This document shows positions 37,504 to 49,024 of a DNA stretch of 64,000 nt, one piece after another. The notes under the pieces are model-generated. The model was not told the DNA's origin, did no database searches, and saw only the letters and a program-made list of their open reading frames with translations. Source of the stretch: Rhizobium sp. Root1212 (GTDB lineage Bacteria; Pseudomonadota; Alphaproteobacteria; Rhizobiales; Rhizobiaceae); the NCBI RefSeq assembly GCF_001424985.1, contig NZ_LMDA01000022.1, positions 62,001 through 126,000 of the forward strand, in the 5' to 3' direction. A program made the position numbers and the translations under genes. How positions within the stretch are numbered: position 1 is the stretch's first letter; each line of letters begins with the position of its first letter.

Positions 37504-39160
37504 CGGCATCCTCCTCGACTTTGCGCTCGCCCGGCGTGCCGATGATCGTCAGAAGGACGCAGACGAGGCCGAGCATCAGGGCAAGCCCCGCCGCATCGGC
37601 GGTGCGGTAGCTGCCCATGCGGCTATAGAGCAGATAGGGCAGCGTCACCATATCCTGCGAGCCGAACAGCGCCACCGCGCCGAGATCGCCGAGCGACAGC
37701 GCGCAGGCGAAGGAAAACGCCATTAAGGCCGGGCGGCGCAGGCTTGGGCCATCGATGAGGCGCAGCCTGTCGAGGAAGCCGAGGCCGAGGCTTTCGGAAA
37801 GCCGAAGCGTGCGGGCGCGGTGGGTGGCAATGGCCGGATCGAGGATGCCGTAAGCGAAGGGCAGCGCCATCATCATGTTGATGACAACGACGATGAAAGG
37901 CGCAAAGCGGGCGACATCCCCGAACGGCTGCAGGAGCAGGAACCAACCGGCACCGAGCACCACCGGCGGAACCAGTAAAACCAGCGAGGAGCCGTTGGCA
38001 ATCGCAGAGGCCAGACCCCGCGCCGCAATCGGCGGCCGCCGTGGCCGCAGCGCCGTTTGGCGCGCGCTTACGAGGGCGATGGTGACGAGGACGCAGAGAA
38101 AGGCAGAACAGAGCGCGATGGCGAGGCTCGTTGCCAATGCTCGATGCACCATGGGGTCGGTTGCAAGGCGCAGGAGGTTCGACTGCAACCCCGATACCAG
38201 AACCGAGGCGAGCGGCAGCAGGACGAAGCCCGCGCCGAGAAGAATGACAAACCCGTCCAACAGCTTTGCCGGCCCGTCGCGACCATCGAAACGCACCACA
38301 GGGCGACCGGTCGTCATCGCTTCGGCTGCAGGTGGCGTCAGCAGGCGGGCGACGGCGAGCAGGAGGCCGGTCAACGCGATCTGCAGCAGGCTGAGCGCGA
38401 TCACCCGCGGCGGATCGAAATCGAAACGCAGGGCCTGATAGATCGCGACCTCGATGGTGCTTGCCGCCGGCCCGCCGCCGAGCGTCAGGACCAGCGTGAA
38501 GCTTGTGGCGCAGAGCATGAAGATCAGCCCGGCAATGCCGGGAATCAATCCGCGGATCGCCGGCCATTCAATGAGGCGGAAGAGGCTCAGCCTCCCCATG
38601 CCGAGATTGGTGCCGATCAGCCAGTATTCGCCGGGAATGCGCTCAAGCCCCGCCAGCAGGAAGCGGGTGGCAAGCGGCAGATTAAAGAAGACGTGGGCGA
38701 TGAGGATGCCTGAGAGCCCGTAAATGCTGACGGGCTGGGCAAGGCCGAGGGTAGACAGCAGCGTGTTCATTACGCCCTGCCGGCCCCAGATGCCAATCAG
38801 GCCGAGGGCCGCGACCAGCGCCGGTAGGCCAAGCGGCAAAGCCAGAAGCCTGACGATCCAGACGCGGCCGGGAAAGCGGGGACGCCGCGCCAGCGCAAGG
38901 GCGAGCGGGATTGCGAACAGGATGGAAAGAAAGGTGGATAAAACCGCCTGAAGCAGCGTGAAACGGGTCACGCGCCAGACATAGGCATCGAAAATGCGGC
39001 CCTCGGAGACACCTGCGACATCCGCCAACAGCAGCGCGAAGGCCGCCAGCCCGACAAAAAGCGCGATGCCGCCGAGGCTGAAAACCCCGGCGGCGATCGT
39101 TATCTTTCGCTCGGTGAGGACCACAGGCCGGCTCAGTTCAGGCTCATCGACGACAGCCAT
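37493..39160 (-). CDS. thiP: Thiamine ABC transporter permease (fused double permease)
   Basis: 555 residues with about twelve hydrophobic helices in two homologous halves. Both halves have the EAA-type loop found in binding-protein-dependent permeases ([20 protein letters not shown] in the first, [17 protein letters not shown] in the second). It overlaps thiB by 28 bases and thiQ by 11, so the three are one transcriptional and translational unit under the TPP riboswitch. Confidence 0.93.
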   Translation of the reverse strand: MAVVDEPELSRPVVLTERKITIAAGVFSLGGIALFVGLAAFALLLADVAGVSEGRIFDAYVWRVTRFTLLQAVLSTFLSILFAIPLALALARRPRFPGRVWIVRLLALPLGLPALVAALGLIGIWGRQGVMNTLLSTLGLAQPVSIYGLSGILIAHVFFNLPLATRFLLAGLERIPGEYWLIGTNLGMGRLSLFRLIEWPAIRGLIPGIAGLIFMLCATSFTLVLTLGGGPAASTIEVAIYQALRFDFDPPRVIALSLLQIALTGLLLAVARLLTPPAAEAMTTGRPVVRFDGRDGPAKLLDGFVILLGAGFVLLPLASVLVSGLQSNLLRLATDPMVHRALATSLAIALCSAFLCVLVTIALVSARQTALRPRRPPIAARGLASAIANGSSLVLLVPPVVLGAGWFLLLQPFGDVARFAPFIVVVINMMMALPFAYGILDPAIATHRARTLRLSESLGLGFLDRLRLIDGPSLRRPALMAFSFACALSLGDLGAVALFGSQDMVTLPYLLYSRMGSYRTADAAGLALMLGLVCVLLTIIGTPGERKVEEDADAR

Positions 39161-40140
39161 TCATCGACCCAGGCCTTGCGGTTCGCCGCGACCTCATCCG
39201 GCGACATCAGGAAGGTTTTCTCCGGCGACACCAGCTTGCCGAAGGCATCCGGCAACGGTTCCTTGCCGGCGGCGACCGGCATCATCCAGTTGGTGGTCGG
39301 GATGATCGACTGGAATTCCGGCCCGGTGACGAAGGCGAGGAAGGATTTCGCCAGTTCCGGGTCGTGGCTGCTCTTGGTCATGCCGGCCACTTCGATCTGG
39401 ATGTAATGGCCCTCGGAGAAGGCGGCCGCCTGATAACGCTCGGTATTTTCCGCGACCATGTGGTAGGCCGGGGATGTCGTGTAGGAAAAGACCATCGGCG
39501 CTTCGCCCTTGGTGAAGAGGCCATAGGCTTCCGACCAGCCGGGGGTGACCGTCAGCACGCGGTCCTTGAGCTTTGCCCAGGCCGCAGCGGATTGATCGCC
39601 ATAGACGGACTTGACCCAGAGCAGCAGGCCGAGGCCCGGCGTCGAGGTGCGCGGGTCCTCGATGACGATCTTCTCGTTCGGATCGCCCTCGACCAGTTCC
39701 TTCAGGCTCTTCGGCGGGTTCTTCACCGTCTCGGTATCGTAGATGACGGCGAAATGGGCGTAGTCATAGGGCACGAAGACATCGTCGCTGAAGCCGCCGG
39801 GCACCTTGACCGCCGACACGTCGAGACCATGAGGGGCGAAATAGCCGGTGGCCTTGGCCTCGGTGATCAGGTTGGTATCGAGTCCCAGAACGACATCGGC
39901 CTTGGAGGACGCGCCTTCGAGTTTCAGGCGGGTCAGCAACTCGACGCCATCGGCGACGCTGACATACTCGACCTTGCAGGCGCAGGTCTTTTCAAAGGCT
40001 TCCGCCACCTTGGTGCCGGGACCCCATTCGCTGGTGAAGCTCTCATAGGTATAGACGGTGAGGGTCTTGTCGGCTGCGAAAACGGCCGGGGACGAAAGGG
40101 CGGCAGCGGCCGCCATCAGGGAAAACAGAATTTTGCGCAT
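39133..40140 (-). CDS. thiB: Thiamine-binding periplasmic protein
   Basis: 335 residues. A signal peptide (about 1-22, [22 protein letters not shown]) exports it to the periplasm. [16 protein letters not shown] at the mature N-terminus and the SYTTSPAYH segment are those of ThiB and related thiamine/TPP-binding proteins. It is the first gene of thiBPQ. The TPP riboswitch ends about 50 bases upstream and GAGGAGG precedes the start. Confidence 0.95.
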   Translation of the reverse strand: MRKILFSLMAAAAALSSPAVFAADKTLTVYTYESFTSEWGPGTKVAEAFEKTCACKVEYVSVADGVELLTRLKLEGASSKADVVLGLDTNLITEAKATGYFAPHGLDVSAVKVPGGFSDDVFVPYDYAHFAVIYDTETVKNPPKSLKELVEGDPNEKIVIEDPRTSTPGLGLLLWVKSVYGDQSAAAWAKLKDRVLTVTPGWSEAYGLFTKGEAPMVFSYTTSPAYHMVAENTERYQAAAFSEGHYIQIEVAGMTKSSHDPELAKSFLAFVTGPEFQSIIPTTNWMMPVAAGKEPLPDAFGKLVSPEKTFLMSPDEVAANRKAWVDEWLSSMSLN

Positions 40141-40189
40141 CAGCGCCTCCTCTTCGATGATACGGGAATAGGGCGCTGGATTGTGCCGT

Positions 40190-40277
40190 CTAATCCCTCC
40201 GCCGGTACAAACCGGATCAGGTTCCGCGGGTTGGCTAGACGCCTCTCAGCCACCGAAAATCGATGGCACCCCGTTAG
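40190..40277 (-). ncRNA. TPP riboswitch (THI element) controlling thiBPQ
   Basis: On the minus strand the conserved blocks appear in order: GGGGTGCC, GGCTGAGA, ACCCGCGGAACCTGATC, then CCGGTTTGTACCGG and GGAGGGATTAG, with outer strands CTAA and TTAG pairing. This is the thiamine-diphosphate aptamer, expected to lower expression of the thiamine importer when TPP is plentiful. About 50 bases separate it from the thiB start, leaving room to mask the ribosome-binding site. Confidence 0.96.
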
Positions 40278-40332
40278 AGCATCGAGAGATTTAAACGCGG
40301 CCCCTGTTCTTGGCAAGGGCCGCTTTTAGGGA

Positions 40333-41832
40333 TCAGCCGGCCGTCTTCTGCGGCAGGCGGATCGACTTCAGGCAGATCGCGCAGACGAGAGCGGTGAGCG
40401 CGATGACGGCCGCTGTGACGAAGAGCGGATGGAAGGCGGCCGTATAATGATCGGCGATCATCTGGCGGGAGGTTTCCGGCAGAGTCGCCAGCACCTGCGG
40501 CGTCAGTTTTTCGATCGCCTCGACGCCCGGAATCGTCACGCCATGGGAGAGGCCGGCGGCGATCGTTGCCCCGTAAATGGAGATGCCGATGGAGGCACCG
40601 CCCATGCGCGACAGGGTCACGGCGCCGGTTGCGGCCCCCACGTCGCGCTTCGGCGCACTGTTCTGTACGCCGAGGATCGGAACCTGCTGGCCAAGACCGA
40701 TGCCAAGCCCGTGCAGCCCCATGATCGCGCCGATGACGAAGATCGGCGTGCCCGGATGGACCTGGCTCATCAGCAGCAAAGCGAGGATCGCGATGCTCGG
40801 GCTTGCGATCGCAAACGGCTTGTAGCGGCCGGTGATCGAGATCAGACGGCCGGCGGTGAGCGAGCCGCAAACGATACCGCCCGTCAGCATCACGAACATC
40901 AGGCCGGCGGTGGACGGCGAAAGCCCGGTCGTCGTCTGCAGGAACAGCGCGAAATAATTGACGAGACCGATGCCGACCGCGCCGCTTGCCATCGAAATGA
41001 TCAGGAAAAGCGGGAAGGTGGAGGTGGCAAACAGCGGCATCGGCACGATCGGCTCCGGCGCGCGGCGCTCGACGAGGACCCAGGCGATGGCGCAGATCGT
41101 GCCGATGCCGATCACCGTCAGGCTGCCGGCCGACAGGAGCGATCCGAAAAGCTCCGAGCCATCGGCGAGCAGCACGATGCTGGTGATGGCGCAGGCGAGC
41201 AGCAGGGCGCCGGCATAGTCGATCTTCGGCACGCGCGTCGGGCGGCGATAGGGCAGGAAGACGATCAGCCCGGCAAGCACGACGATGCCGATCGGCACGT
41301 TGACGAGGAAGATGGAGCGCCAGCCGAAGAGATCGCTCAGCGTGCCGCCCAGCACCGGGCCGATAGCGCCGGAGGCCATCAGCACCAGGCTGGAATAGCT
41401 CTGGTAACGGGCGCGTTCGCGCGGCTCGAAAAGATCGGCATTGATGGCGAAGATCGACACCATGATACCGCCGCCGCCGAGCCCCTGCAGCACGCGGGCG
41501 GCAATCAGCGTGTTCATCGACACGGCAAAACCGCAGGCGACCGAGCCGACGGTGAAGATGGTGATCGCCGTCAGCATCACATATTTGCGGCCGAAGAGAT
41601 CGCCGAGCTTGCCGTAGAGCGGCATGACGGCGCAGGTGGCGAGCAGATAGGCCGAACCGACCCAGCCGAAACGCTCCATCTGCCCGAACTCGCCGACGAT
41701 GGTCGGAAGCGCGGTGGAAACGATCTGGTTATCGAGCGTCGCCATGAACAGCGCCGACATCAGGAAAAGAAAGAGCGTGAGCCGCAGCGCCTTGTTCTCG
41801 ACAAGGGGTGCGGTCGCGACCGGCATATCCAT
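40333..41832 (-). CDS. DHA2-type multidrug MFS exporter (EmrB/QacA family)
   Basis: 499 residues from MDMPVATAPLVENK with about fourteen hydrophobic segments, the DHA2 layout. Motif A is seen in LYGKLGDLFGRKYV, and ATLDNQIVSTALPTI near the first helix is the usual DHA2 acidic motif D1. It is an inner-membrane proton-driven exporter of drugs or toxic metabolites, substrate unknown. A divergent MarR gene lies 126 bases away with two palindromes between, so the pair is probably autoregulated. Confidence 0.9.
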   Translation of the reverse strand: MDMPVATAPLVENKALRLTLFLFLMSALFMATLDNQIVSTALPTIVGEFGQMERFGWVGSAYLLATCAVMPLYGKLGDLFGRKYVMLTAITIFTVGSVACGFAVSMNTLIAARVLQGLGGGGIMVSIFAINADLFEPRERARYQSYSSLVLMASGAIGPVLGGTLSDLFGWRSIFLVNVPIGIVVLAGLIVFLPYRRPTRVPKIDYAGALLLACAITSIVLLADGSELFGSLLSAGSLTVIGIGTICAIAWVLVERRAPEPIVPMPLFATSTFPLFLIISMASGAVGIGLVNYFALFLQTTTGLSPSTAGLMFVMLTGGIVCGSLTAGRLISITGRYKPFAIASPSIAILALLLMSQVHPGTPIFVIGAIMGLHGLGIGLGQQVPILGVQNSAPKRDVGAATGAVTLSRMGGASIGISIYGATIAAGLSHGVTIPGVEAIEKLTPQVLATLPETSRQMIADHYTAAFHPLFVTAAVIALTALVCAICLKSIRLPQKTAG

Positions 41833-41861
41833 GGAAATGATCCCGTTTGACGTTGGGATGA

Positions 41862-41886
41862 ATTTATGTGCTAATAGCATATAAAT
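41862..41886. promoter_or_regulatory. Operator-like inverted repeat in the MarR/exporter region
   Basis: ATTTATGTGCTA and TAGCATATAAAT form 12-bp arms with one mismatch around a single central base. Position (30 bases from the exporter start) and AT-rich symmetry fit a MarR-family operator. Confidence 0.7.
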
Positions 41887-41893
41887 GTCAAAC

Positions 41894-41905
41894 GCATATT
41901 TATGC
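41894..41905. promoter_or_regulatory. Second short palindrome in the MarR/exporter region
   Basis: GCATA-TT-TATGC, 8 bases beyond the first site and sharing GCATAT with it. It could be a second half-operator. Confidence 0.5.
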
Positions 41906-41957
41906 ATCGAGCATATTGGACTTTGAAGGGGTAGCGCGAAGCTGCTATCGTGACGCC

Positions 41958-42470
41958 ATGGACCACACCACGACCCAAACATCCGAAACCGACCGCGACC
42001 GCATCAGTGGCGCACTGACCCGCATGCGCATGCTGATCGGCCGGCGCGTGATCGCGAGGCTGGCGCTCGACAGCGTCGCTCCCGGCCTCGAAATCTCCCA
42101 TGTCGATGTGCTCGACGTGGTGCGGCGCGCGGGCGAAGGGCAAGAAGTGACGGTCGGCATGGTCGCGGAAAAGCTGCGCATCGACCCCTCCCGCGCCAGC
42201 CGCATCGTCGCCGAGATGGTATCGCGCGAGGTGCTGCGGCGCGAGGCATCACAGGCGGATGCGCGCCGCATCGTGCTTGTGATGACGGAGATGGGCGGGC
42301 GGCTAGTGGCGGAGATGCACAGCGTCAAGCAGGCGATCATCGCCGAGATCGTCGCCGATTGGTCCGAAGACGAGATTGCCACCTTCTCGCATCTGTTCGA
42401 CCGCTTCACCCTCGCCTTCGAGCGGGCTTACGAGACGCGGCAGGGCGCAAACGGCCAAGTTACGGAATAG
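41958..42470 (+). CDS. MarR-family transcriptional regulator
   Basis: 170 residues from MDHTTTQTSETD. The winged helix-turn-helix reads VAEKLRIDPSRASRIVAEMV followed by the wing REASQADARRIVLVMTE with the conserved Asp-x-Arg. The divergent exporter and the operator-like repeats suggest it represses both genes until a ligand binds. An open extension to 41868 covers the operator and is rejected. Confidence 0.9.
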   Translation: MDHTTTQTSETDRDRISGALTRMRMLIGRRVIARLALDSVAPGLEISHVDVLDVVRRAGEGQEVTVGMVAEKLRIDPSRASRIVAEMVSREVLRREASQADARRIVLVMTEMGGRLVAEMHSVKQAIIAEIVADWSEDEIATFSHLFDRFTLAFERAYETRQGANGQVTE

Positions 42471-42512
42471 GCCCCTTCCCCTCTCAACCACTTCGCGCTA
42501 TGGCCTTGCGCC

Positions 42513-43163
42513 ATGACCGAACCGGCTTTCACGATATTGATGGGCGGGCCGCTGACGGCCACTGCGCGGCTTCTCGAACGCCTGCAAGGCACGCGGATCA
42601 TCGCGGCCGATGGCGGCATGCGGCACGCGGCCGGGCTCGGCCTTGAACCCGAACTCTGGGTCGGCGATTTCGATTCCACGCCGGCCGAGCTGATCGACGC
42701 CTGGCCGCAGGTTCGCCGCGAGCCCTATCCGCCAGCCAAGAACGAGACGGATGGCGAGATCGCCATGGAGGCGGCCCTTTCCCGCGGCGCCCGGTCGCTG
42801 ATCCTTGCCGGCGCACTCGGCGGCGAGCGCAGCGACCACGCTTTCATGCACCTTCTCTACGCCGTCCGCCTTGGGGAAACCGGCCTCAATGTCCATCTCA
42901 CCTCCGGCGAGGAAGAGGCGACGCCGCTTCTGCCGGGCGTGTTGGAACTGGACCTGCCGAAGGGCAGCCTGTTTTCGATCCTCGGCCTCGATGCGCTGAG
43001 CGGACTTTCGATCGAAGGCGCGCGTTATCCGCTTGCCGATTTTCATCTGCCGTTCGGCTCCTCGCGCACGATATCCAACGTCGCCGAAGGTCCCGTCCGC
43101 TTCACCCTTGCCTCCGGCCGGGCCATCGTCCTTGCCCGCCCCTATGACCTGACGGGAGCCTGA
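42513..43163 (+). CDS. thiN: Thiamine diphosphokinase
   Basis: 216 residues. Converts thiamine to thiamine diphosphate with ATP. IIAADGGMRHA, WVGDFDSTP (metal-binding Asp) and NETDGEIAMEAAL are the family motifs, with GALGGERSDHAFMH later. It lies close to thiBPQ although on the other strand and with two unrelated genes between. The uptake and activation steps for thiamine are thus near neighbours. No riboswitch precedes it. Its stop is 2 bases before the ABC-F gene. Confidence 0.92.
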   Translation: MTEPAFTILMGGPLTATARLLERLQGTRIIAADGGMRHAAGLGLEPELWVGDFDSTPAELIDAWPQVRREPYPPAKNETDGEIAMEAALSRGARSLILAGALGGERSDHAFMHLLYAVRLGETGLNVHLTSGEEEATPLLPGVLELDLPKGSLFSILGLDALSGLSIEGARYPLADFHLPFGSSRTISNVAEGPVRFTLASGRAIVLARPYDLTGA

Positions 43164-43165
43164 TC

Positions 43166-44989
<1,824 letters not shown>

Positions 44990-45024
44990 GACCGTTTGGT
45001 CCCGATGCCCCCATTTCCAGCCCA

Positions 45025-45053
45025 TTGCATTTGGCAAGGGCCGGCGTTATCTA
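45025..45053 (+). promoter_or_regulatory. Probable sigma-70 promoter of metA
   Basis: TTGCAT (45025-45030), 17-base spacer, TATCTA (45048-45053). The predicted start, about 45060, coincides with the 5' end of the SAM-II aptamer, which supports the call. Confidence 0.65.
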
Positions 45054-45059
45054 AATGTC

Positions 45060-45111
45060 TCGTGGTGATTTGGCCGGCCGGCTTGCAGCCACGTTAAACA
45101 AGTCGCTAAAG
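45060..45111 (+). ncRNA. SAM-II riboswitch upstream of metA
   Basis: The compact alphaproteobacterial metA aptamer: CGTGG (45061-45065) pairs with CCACG (45089-45093). GTGATTTGGCC, CGGCTTGCAGCC and the downstream TTAAACAAGTCGCTAAAG strand that forms the pseudoknot are at conserved positions. S-adenosylmethionine binding should lower metA expression. About 85 bases follow before the metA start. Confidence 0.94.
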
Positions 45112-45194
45112 GGCCGTGGGTGAAACGGACCGGTGGCGATATTTTTCGTTGCCGGTTTATTGTTTCCGGCGCCGTGTTCGTCGAGTGAGAACCC

Positions 45195-46118
45195 ATGCCC
45201 ATCAAGATTCCCGATACGCTGCCCGCTTTCGAAACCCTCGTCAAAGAGGGCGTGCGGGTGATGACCGAGACGGTGGCTATCCGGCAGGATATCCGCCCCC
45301 TTCAGATCGGGCTCCTGAACCTCATGCCGAACAAGATCAAGACCGAGGTGCAGATGGCGCGCCTTGTCGGCGCCTCGCCGCTGCAGGTCGAGTTCTCGCT
45401 GATCCGTCTCGGCGGCCACAAGGCCAAGAACACCTCGGAAGAGCATCTGCTTGCCTTCTACGAGACCTGGGAAGAGGTGAAGCATCGCAAGTTCGACGGC
45501 CTGATCATCACCGGCGCGCCCGTGGAAACCCTCGACTACGAGGACGTGACCTACTGGCAGGAGATGCAGCAGATTTTCGACTGGACCGAGACCAATGTGC
45601 ACTCGACGCTCAACATCTGCTGGGGCGCGATGGCGGCGATCTACCATTTCCATGGCGTGCCGAAGCATGCACTGAAGGAAAAGGCTTTTGGCGTCTACCG
45701 CCACCACAATCTCAATCCGGCCTCCGTCTATCTCAGCGGCTTTTCCGACGATTTCCAGATCCCGGTCTCGCGCTGGACCGAGGTGCGCCGCGCCGATATC
45801 GAGAAGGTCGACGGCCTGGAAATCCTGATGGAATCCGACGAGATGGGGGTCTGCTTCGTGCATGAGAAGACCTGCAACCGGCTCTACGTCTTCAATCATG
45901 TCGAATATGATTCGACCTCGCTGTCGGACGAATATTTCCGCGACGTCGATGCCGGCGTGCCGATCAAGATGCCGTTCAACTATTTCCCGCACAACGACCC
46001 CGAGCTGCCGCCGCAAAACCGCTGGCGAAGTCATGCACACCTGCTGTTCGGCAACTGGATCAATGACATCTACCAGACGACGCCCTATGATCTCGCCGCC
46101 ATCGGCAAGCGGGATTAA
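45195..46118 (+). CDS. metA: Homoserine O-acetyltransferase, MetA-type (annotated often as succinyltransferase)
   Basis: 307 residues. The catalytic Cys142 is in NICWGAM and the His-x-Glu pair in FNHVEYD. In this family residue 111 sets the acyl donor: Gly gives succinyl-CoA use and Glu gives acetyl-CoA use. Here residue 111 is Glu (in GAPVETLDY), so the enzyme probably makes O-acetylhomoserine although homology search would name it succinyltransferase. It catalyses the first committed step of methionine synthesis and is controlled by the SAM-II riboswitch upstream. Confidence 0.94.
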   Translation: MPIKIPDTLPAFETLVKEGVRVMTETVAIRQDIRPLQIGLLNLMPNKIKTEVQMARLVGASPLQVEFSLIRLGGHKAKNTSEEHLLAFYETWEEVKHRKFDGLIITGAPVETLDYEDVTYWQEMQQIFDWTETNVHSTLNICWGAMAAIYHFHGVPKHALKEKAFGVYRHHNLNPASVYLSGFSDDFQIPVSRWTEVRRADIEKVDGLEILMESDEMGVCFVHEKTCNRLYVFNHVEYDSTSLSDEYFRDVDAGVPIKMPFNYFPHNDPELPPQNRWRSHAHLLFGNWINDIYQTTPYDLAAIGKRD

Positions 46119-46209
46119 GGCGAACGCAATAGTATGACTTTTTCGGTTGCCGCGCCACGAGAAATGGCGCAGTTTGCCGGAAACCGGTGTCAGGAGGAGA
46201 GTGACGACC

Positions 46210-47226
46210 GTGGAATTAGCGCATGAAGTATTCGGCCAGTTGCCATCCGGCGAGACCGTTCATCGATTGACCATCAAGGGCGGTGGCCTCACCGCCCATA
46301 TCCTCACCTGGGGCGCCGTCATTCAGGACCTCAGGCTCGAAGGCCATGATGCGCCGCTGGTGCTCGGCTTCGAGACCTTCGGCGACTATCTTGCCCATTC
46401 CCCCTATTTCGGCGCGACCCCCGGCCGCAACGCCAACCGCATCGGCGGCGGGCGCTTTGCCATCGATGGCACCGAATACCAGCTGGAACGCAACGAAAAG
46501 GGCGTCACCCACCTGCATGGCGGCAGCGACGGCATCGCCAAGCGTGTCTGGAGCATCGTCGAGCACGCCGATAGCCGCGTCGTACTGGAGATCGTCGATC
46601 CCGAAGGACGGGCGGGTTATCCCGGCAACTGCCGCATCCGTTGTACCTATGAACTGAAGGACGGCGGGACATTAAGCGTCAGCTATGCCTCGACGACCGA
46701 CAAGGCGACCATCGCCAATGTCTGCCAGCACAGCTATTTCAATCTCGACGGCAAGCCGGATGCGCTCGACCACGACATCATGATCGCTGCCGGACAGTAT
46801 CTGCCGACCGACGAGCTGCAGGTCCCGACCGGCGAAATCCGCGCTGTCGACGGCACCGCCTTCGATCTGCGCAGCATGACCCCGATGCGCCGGCAGATGG
46901 AAGGCGACAGAATTTCCTACGACCACAATTTCTGCCTTGCTAATGCCCGCGGCCCGAAGCGCTCGGCCGCGCTGGTGCGCAGCGTCAATTCCGGCGTGGT
47001 GCTGGAGGTTCGCACCAGCGAGCCCGGCGTGCAGTTCTATACCGGCTTCAAGATGAATGTTCCCGTTCCCGGCCTCGAAGGCCGGCGCTACGGCCCCTAT
47101 GCCGGCTTCTGCCTGGAAACCCAGAACTGGCCGGATGCGGTCAACCATCCGAATTTCCCTGATGCCGTGCTGCGCGCCGGCGAAACCCTGCTGCAGGAAA
47201 CGGACTACGTCTTCAGCCGCACCTGA
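46210..47226 (+). CDS. galM: Aldose 1-epimerase (galactose mutarotase)
   Basis: 338 residues. Interconverts alpha and beta anomers of aldoses. [15 protein letters not shown] (catalytic His), [14 protein letters not shown] and the general-base Glu in [16 protein letters not shown] are present. I choose the GTG at 46210 because AGGAGGAG (46192-46199) is 10 bases upstream. An in-frame GTG at 46201 touches that site and the ATG at 46147 lacks one. The SDR gene follows 17 bases later, possibly the same transcript. Confidence 0.9.
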   Translation: MELAHEVFGQLPSGETVHRLTIKGGGLTAHILTWGAVIQDLRLEGHDAPLVLGFETFGDYLAHSPYFGATPGRNANRIGGGRFAIDGTEYQLERNEKGVTHLHGGSDGIAKRVWSIVEHADSRVVLEIVDPEGRAGYPGNCRIRCTYELKDGGTLSVSYASTTDKATIANVCQHSYFNLDGKPDALDHDIMIAAGQYLPTDELQVPTGEIRAVDGTAFDLRSMTPMRRQMEGDRISYDHNFCLANARGPKRSAALVRSVNSGVVLEVRTSEPGVQFYTGFKMNVPVPGLEGRRYGPYAGFCLETQNWPDAVNHPNFPDAVLRAGETLLQETDYVFSRT

Positions 47227-47243
47227 GCCGGGAGGAAATACAC

Positions 47244-48017
47244 ATGGCACAAACGGAAAAACACGGCCGCATCGCCCTCGTCACGGGCGGCGGCACCGGC
47301 GTCGGAAAGGCGATCTCCACCGCACTTTTGGGTGAGGGTTACAATGTCGTCATCGTCGGCCGTCGCGAGGACGTGCTGCAGGCTGCAGCAAGCGACATGC
47401 TTGCCGACCATCCGGGCGCAACCTTGCGCGCCATTGCGGCCGATATCGGCAACCCGCAATCCGTCCAGGCGCTTTTCGAGGCCATCGGCCGTGAATTCGG
47501 CCGCATCGATCTGCTGGTCAACAATGCCGGCATGGGCCTGCCGGCCGTTCCGATGGAAGAGATTTCCTTCGAAGACTGGAACGCCATCGTCGGCGTCAAT
47601 CTGACCGGCGCTTTCCTTTGCACCCAGCAGGCAATGAAGATGATGAAGGCGCAAACGCCCCGCGGCGGTCGGATCATCAACAACGGCTCGATCTCGGCGA
47701 CGACGCCGCGGCCGTTTTCGGCCCCCTATACCGCGACCAAACACGCGATCACCGGCCTGACGAAATCCACGGCGCTCGACGGACGAGCCTTCGACATCGC
47801 CTGCGGCCAGATCGATATCGGCAATGCCGCCACCGACATGACCCGCCGCATGACCACCGGCGTCCTGCAGGCCAATGGCGATGTGGCAGTCGAAGCGACC
47901 ATGCCCGCCCATCTGGTGGCGGAAGCCGTGGTCTACATGGCCGGCCTGCCCCTCTCCGCCAATGTGCTGACAATGACAGTGATGGCGACACAAATGCCCT
48001 TCGTCGGCCGCGGATAG
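47244..48017 (+). CDS. SDR-family NAD(P)-dependent oxidoreductase
   Basis: 257 residues. Cofactor loop [11 protein letters not shown] near residues 14-24, NNAGMG, catalytic Ser in NNGSISA and the YTATK (YxxxK) motif. Classical SDR with unknown substrate. Being 17 bases behind galM hints at sugar metabolism, but no more can be said. Confidence 0.87.
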   Translation: MAQTEKHGRIALVTGGGTGVGKAISTALLGEGYNVVIVGRREDVLQAAASDMLADHPGATLRAIAADIGNPQSVQALFEAIGREFGRIDLLVNNAGMGLPAVPMEEISFEDWNAIVGVNLTGAFLCTQQAMKMMKAQTPRGGRIINNGSISATTPRPFSAPYTATKHAITGLTKSTALDGRAFDIACGQIDIGNAATDMTRRMTTGVLQANGDVAVEATMPAHLVAEAVVYMAGLPLSANVLTMTVMATQMPFVGRG

Positions 48018-48096
48018 CAACCGCAAAACACGAATCACGAAACCAGCCTCCGATCGCAGCAGCCTTCGGAGGTGAATTTCTGGCGCCAGGCCAGAA

Positions 48097-48125
48097 ACAC
48101 AAAAGCCCCGGACAAACCGAGGCTT
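48097..48125 (-). terminator. Probable terminator of the tRNA-Gly gene
   Basis: On the minus strand AAGCCTCGG pairs with CCGGGGCT (one G-T pair) around TTTGT, followed by TTTTGTG. It starts 17 bases after the tRNA 3' end. Confidence 0.75.
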
Positions 48126-48141
48126 CGAAACTTTGGAAGAA

Positions 48142-48216
48142 TGGAGCGGGTGAGGCGATTCGAACGCCCGACCCCAACCTTGGCAAGGTTGTGCTCTACC
48201 CCTGAGCTACACCCGC
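48142..48216 (-). tRNA. tRNA-Gly (GCC)
   Basis: 75 bases including an encoded CCA. The acceptor stem is GCGGGTG/CACCCGC, the D-arm GCTC...GAGC, the anticodon stem CAACC/GGTTG with loop TTGCCAA (anticodon GCC at 48182-48184), and the T-arm GGGCG TTCGAAT CGCCT. It is a complete cloverleaf, and a terminator-like hairpin follows. Confidence 0.97.
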
Positions 48217-48457
48217 TCATCGTCGACGGCCTGGGGTAGTTGGTGGCCGAAGGTCGCTGCGTTGCGGCGACGGCCGGTATATGGCCCAAGGCATTTTCGA
48301 ATGCAACAGGAAAAACGACGATTGGCCTAAAAATTTTCGAAAAACTTCGCAAGTCACTGAAAATATGTCTTTCTTTCCTTCATCGTTGCGACAAGATTGC
48401 ATCGACGCAGCCTTCGGCGTAAGCCGGGACGTAATTTTTGACGATGGGAACACCGCC

Positions 48458-48967
48458 ATGAGCGACAACAAGCCGAAGACCACTGACGACCTGTTTGCCT
48501 TTCTCGACAGCCTCGGCATCGCCCATACCACCAAGCGGCATGCGCCGGTCTTCACCGTCGCCGAATCGGTGGCGCTGCGCGACGAGATTCCGGGCGGCCA
48601 TACGAAAAACCTCTTCGTGAAGGACAAGAAGGACAATTACTTCCTGCTTACCGTCGAGGAGAACACCGTCGTCGATCTGAAGACCGTGCATCAGCTGATC
48701 GGCGCTGCGAGCAAGGTCTCCTTCGGCAAGCCGGAAAAGCTGATGGAATATCTCGGCGTCATTCCCGGTGCCGTCACGGCCTTCGGCGTCATCAACGATA
48801 CCGGCAACAACGTCACCATCATCGTCGACGAGGCGCTGATGCACGAGGACATCGTCAACTGCCATCCGCTTTCCAACGATGCGACGACCTCGATCGGCTC
48901 GAAGGACCTCATGCGCTTTATAGAAGCGACGGGACATAAGCCGCTTGTCTTGAAAGTGACGGCCTGA
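48458..48967 (+). CDS. Prolyl-tRNA editing-type protein (YbaK/ProX domain)
   Basis: 169 residues from MSDNKPKTTDD. A single YbaK/INS domain with HAPVFTVAES, GGHTKNLFVKDKKDNYFL (catalytic Lys region) and the C-terminal LSNDATTSIG motif. This wording is closest to PrdX/ProXp-ala, which clears Ala-tRNAPro in trans. An open extension to 48281 includes the tRNA 5' flank and is rejected. Confidence 0.9.
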   Translation: MSDNKPKTTDDLFAFLDSLGIAHTTKRHAPVFTVAESVALRDEIPGGHTKNLFVKDKKDNYFLLTVEENTVVDLKTVHQLIGAASKVSFGKPEKLMEYLGVIPGAVTAFGVINDTGNNVTIIVDEALMHEDIVNCHPLSNDATTSIGSKDLMRFIEATGHKPLVLKVTA

Positions 48968-49024
48968 CATACGATCTTTGCGGCAGAAAACAGTCATTCG
49001 GACCATGGTCCGTGAGGAGCAGAC

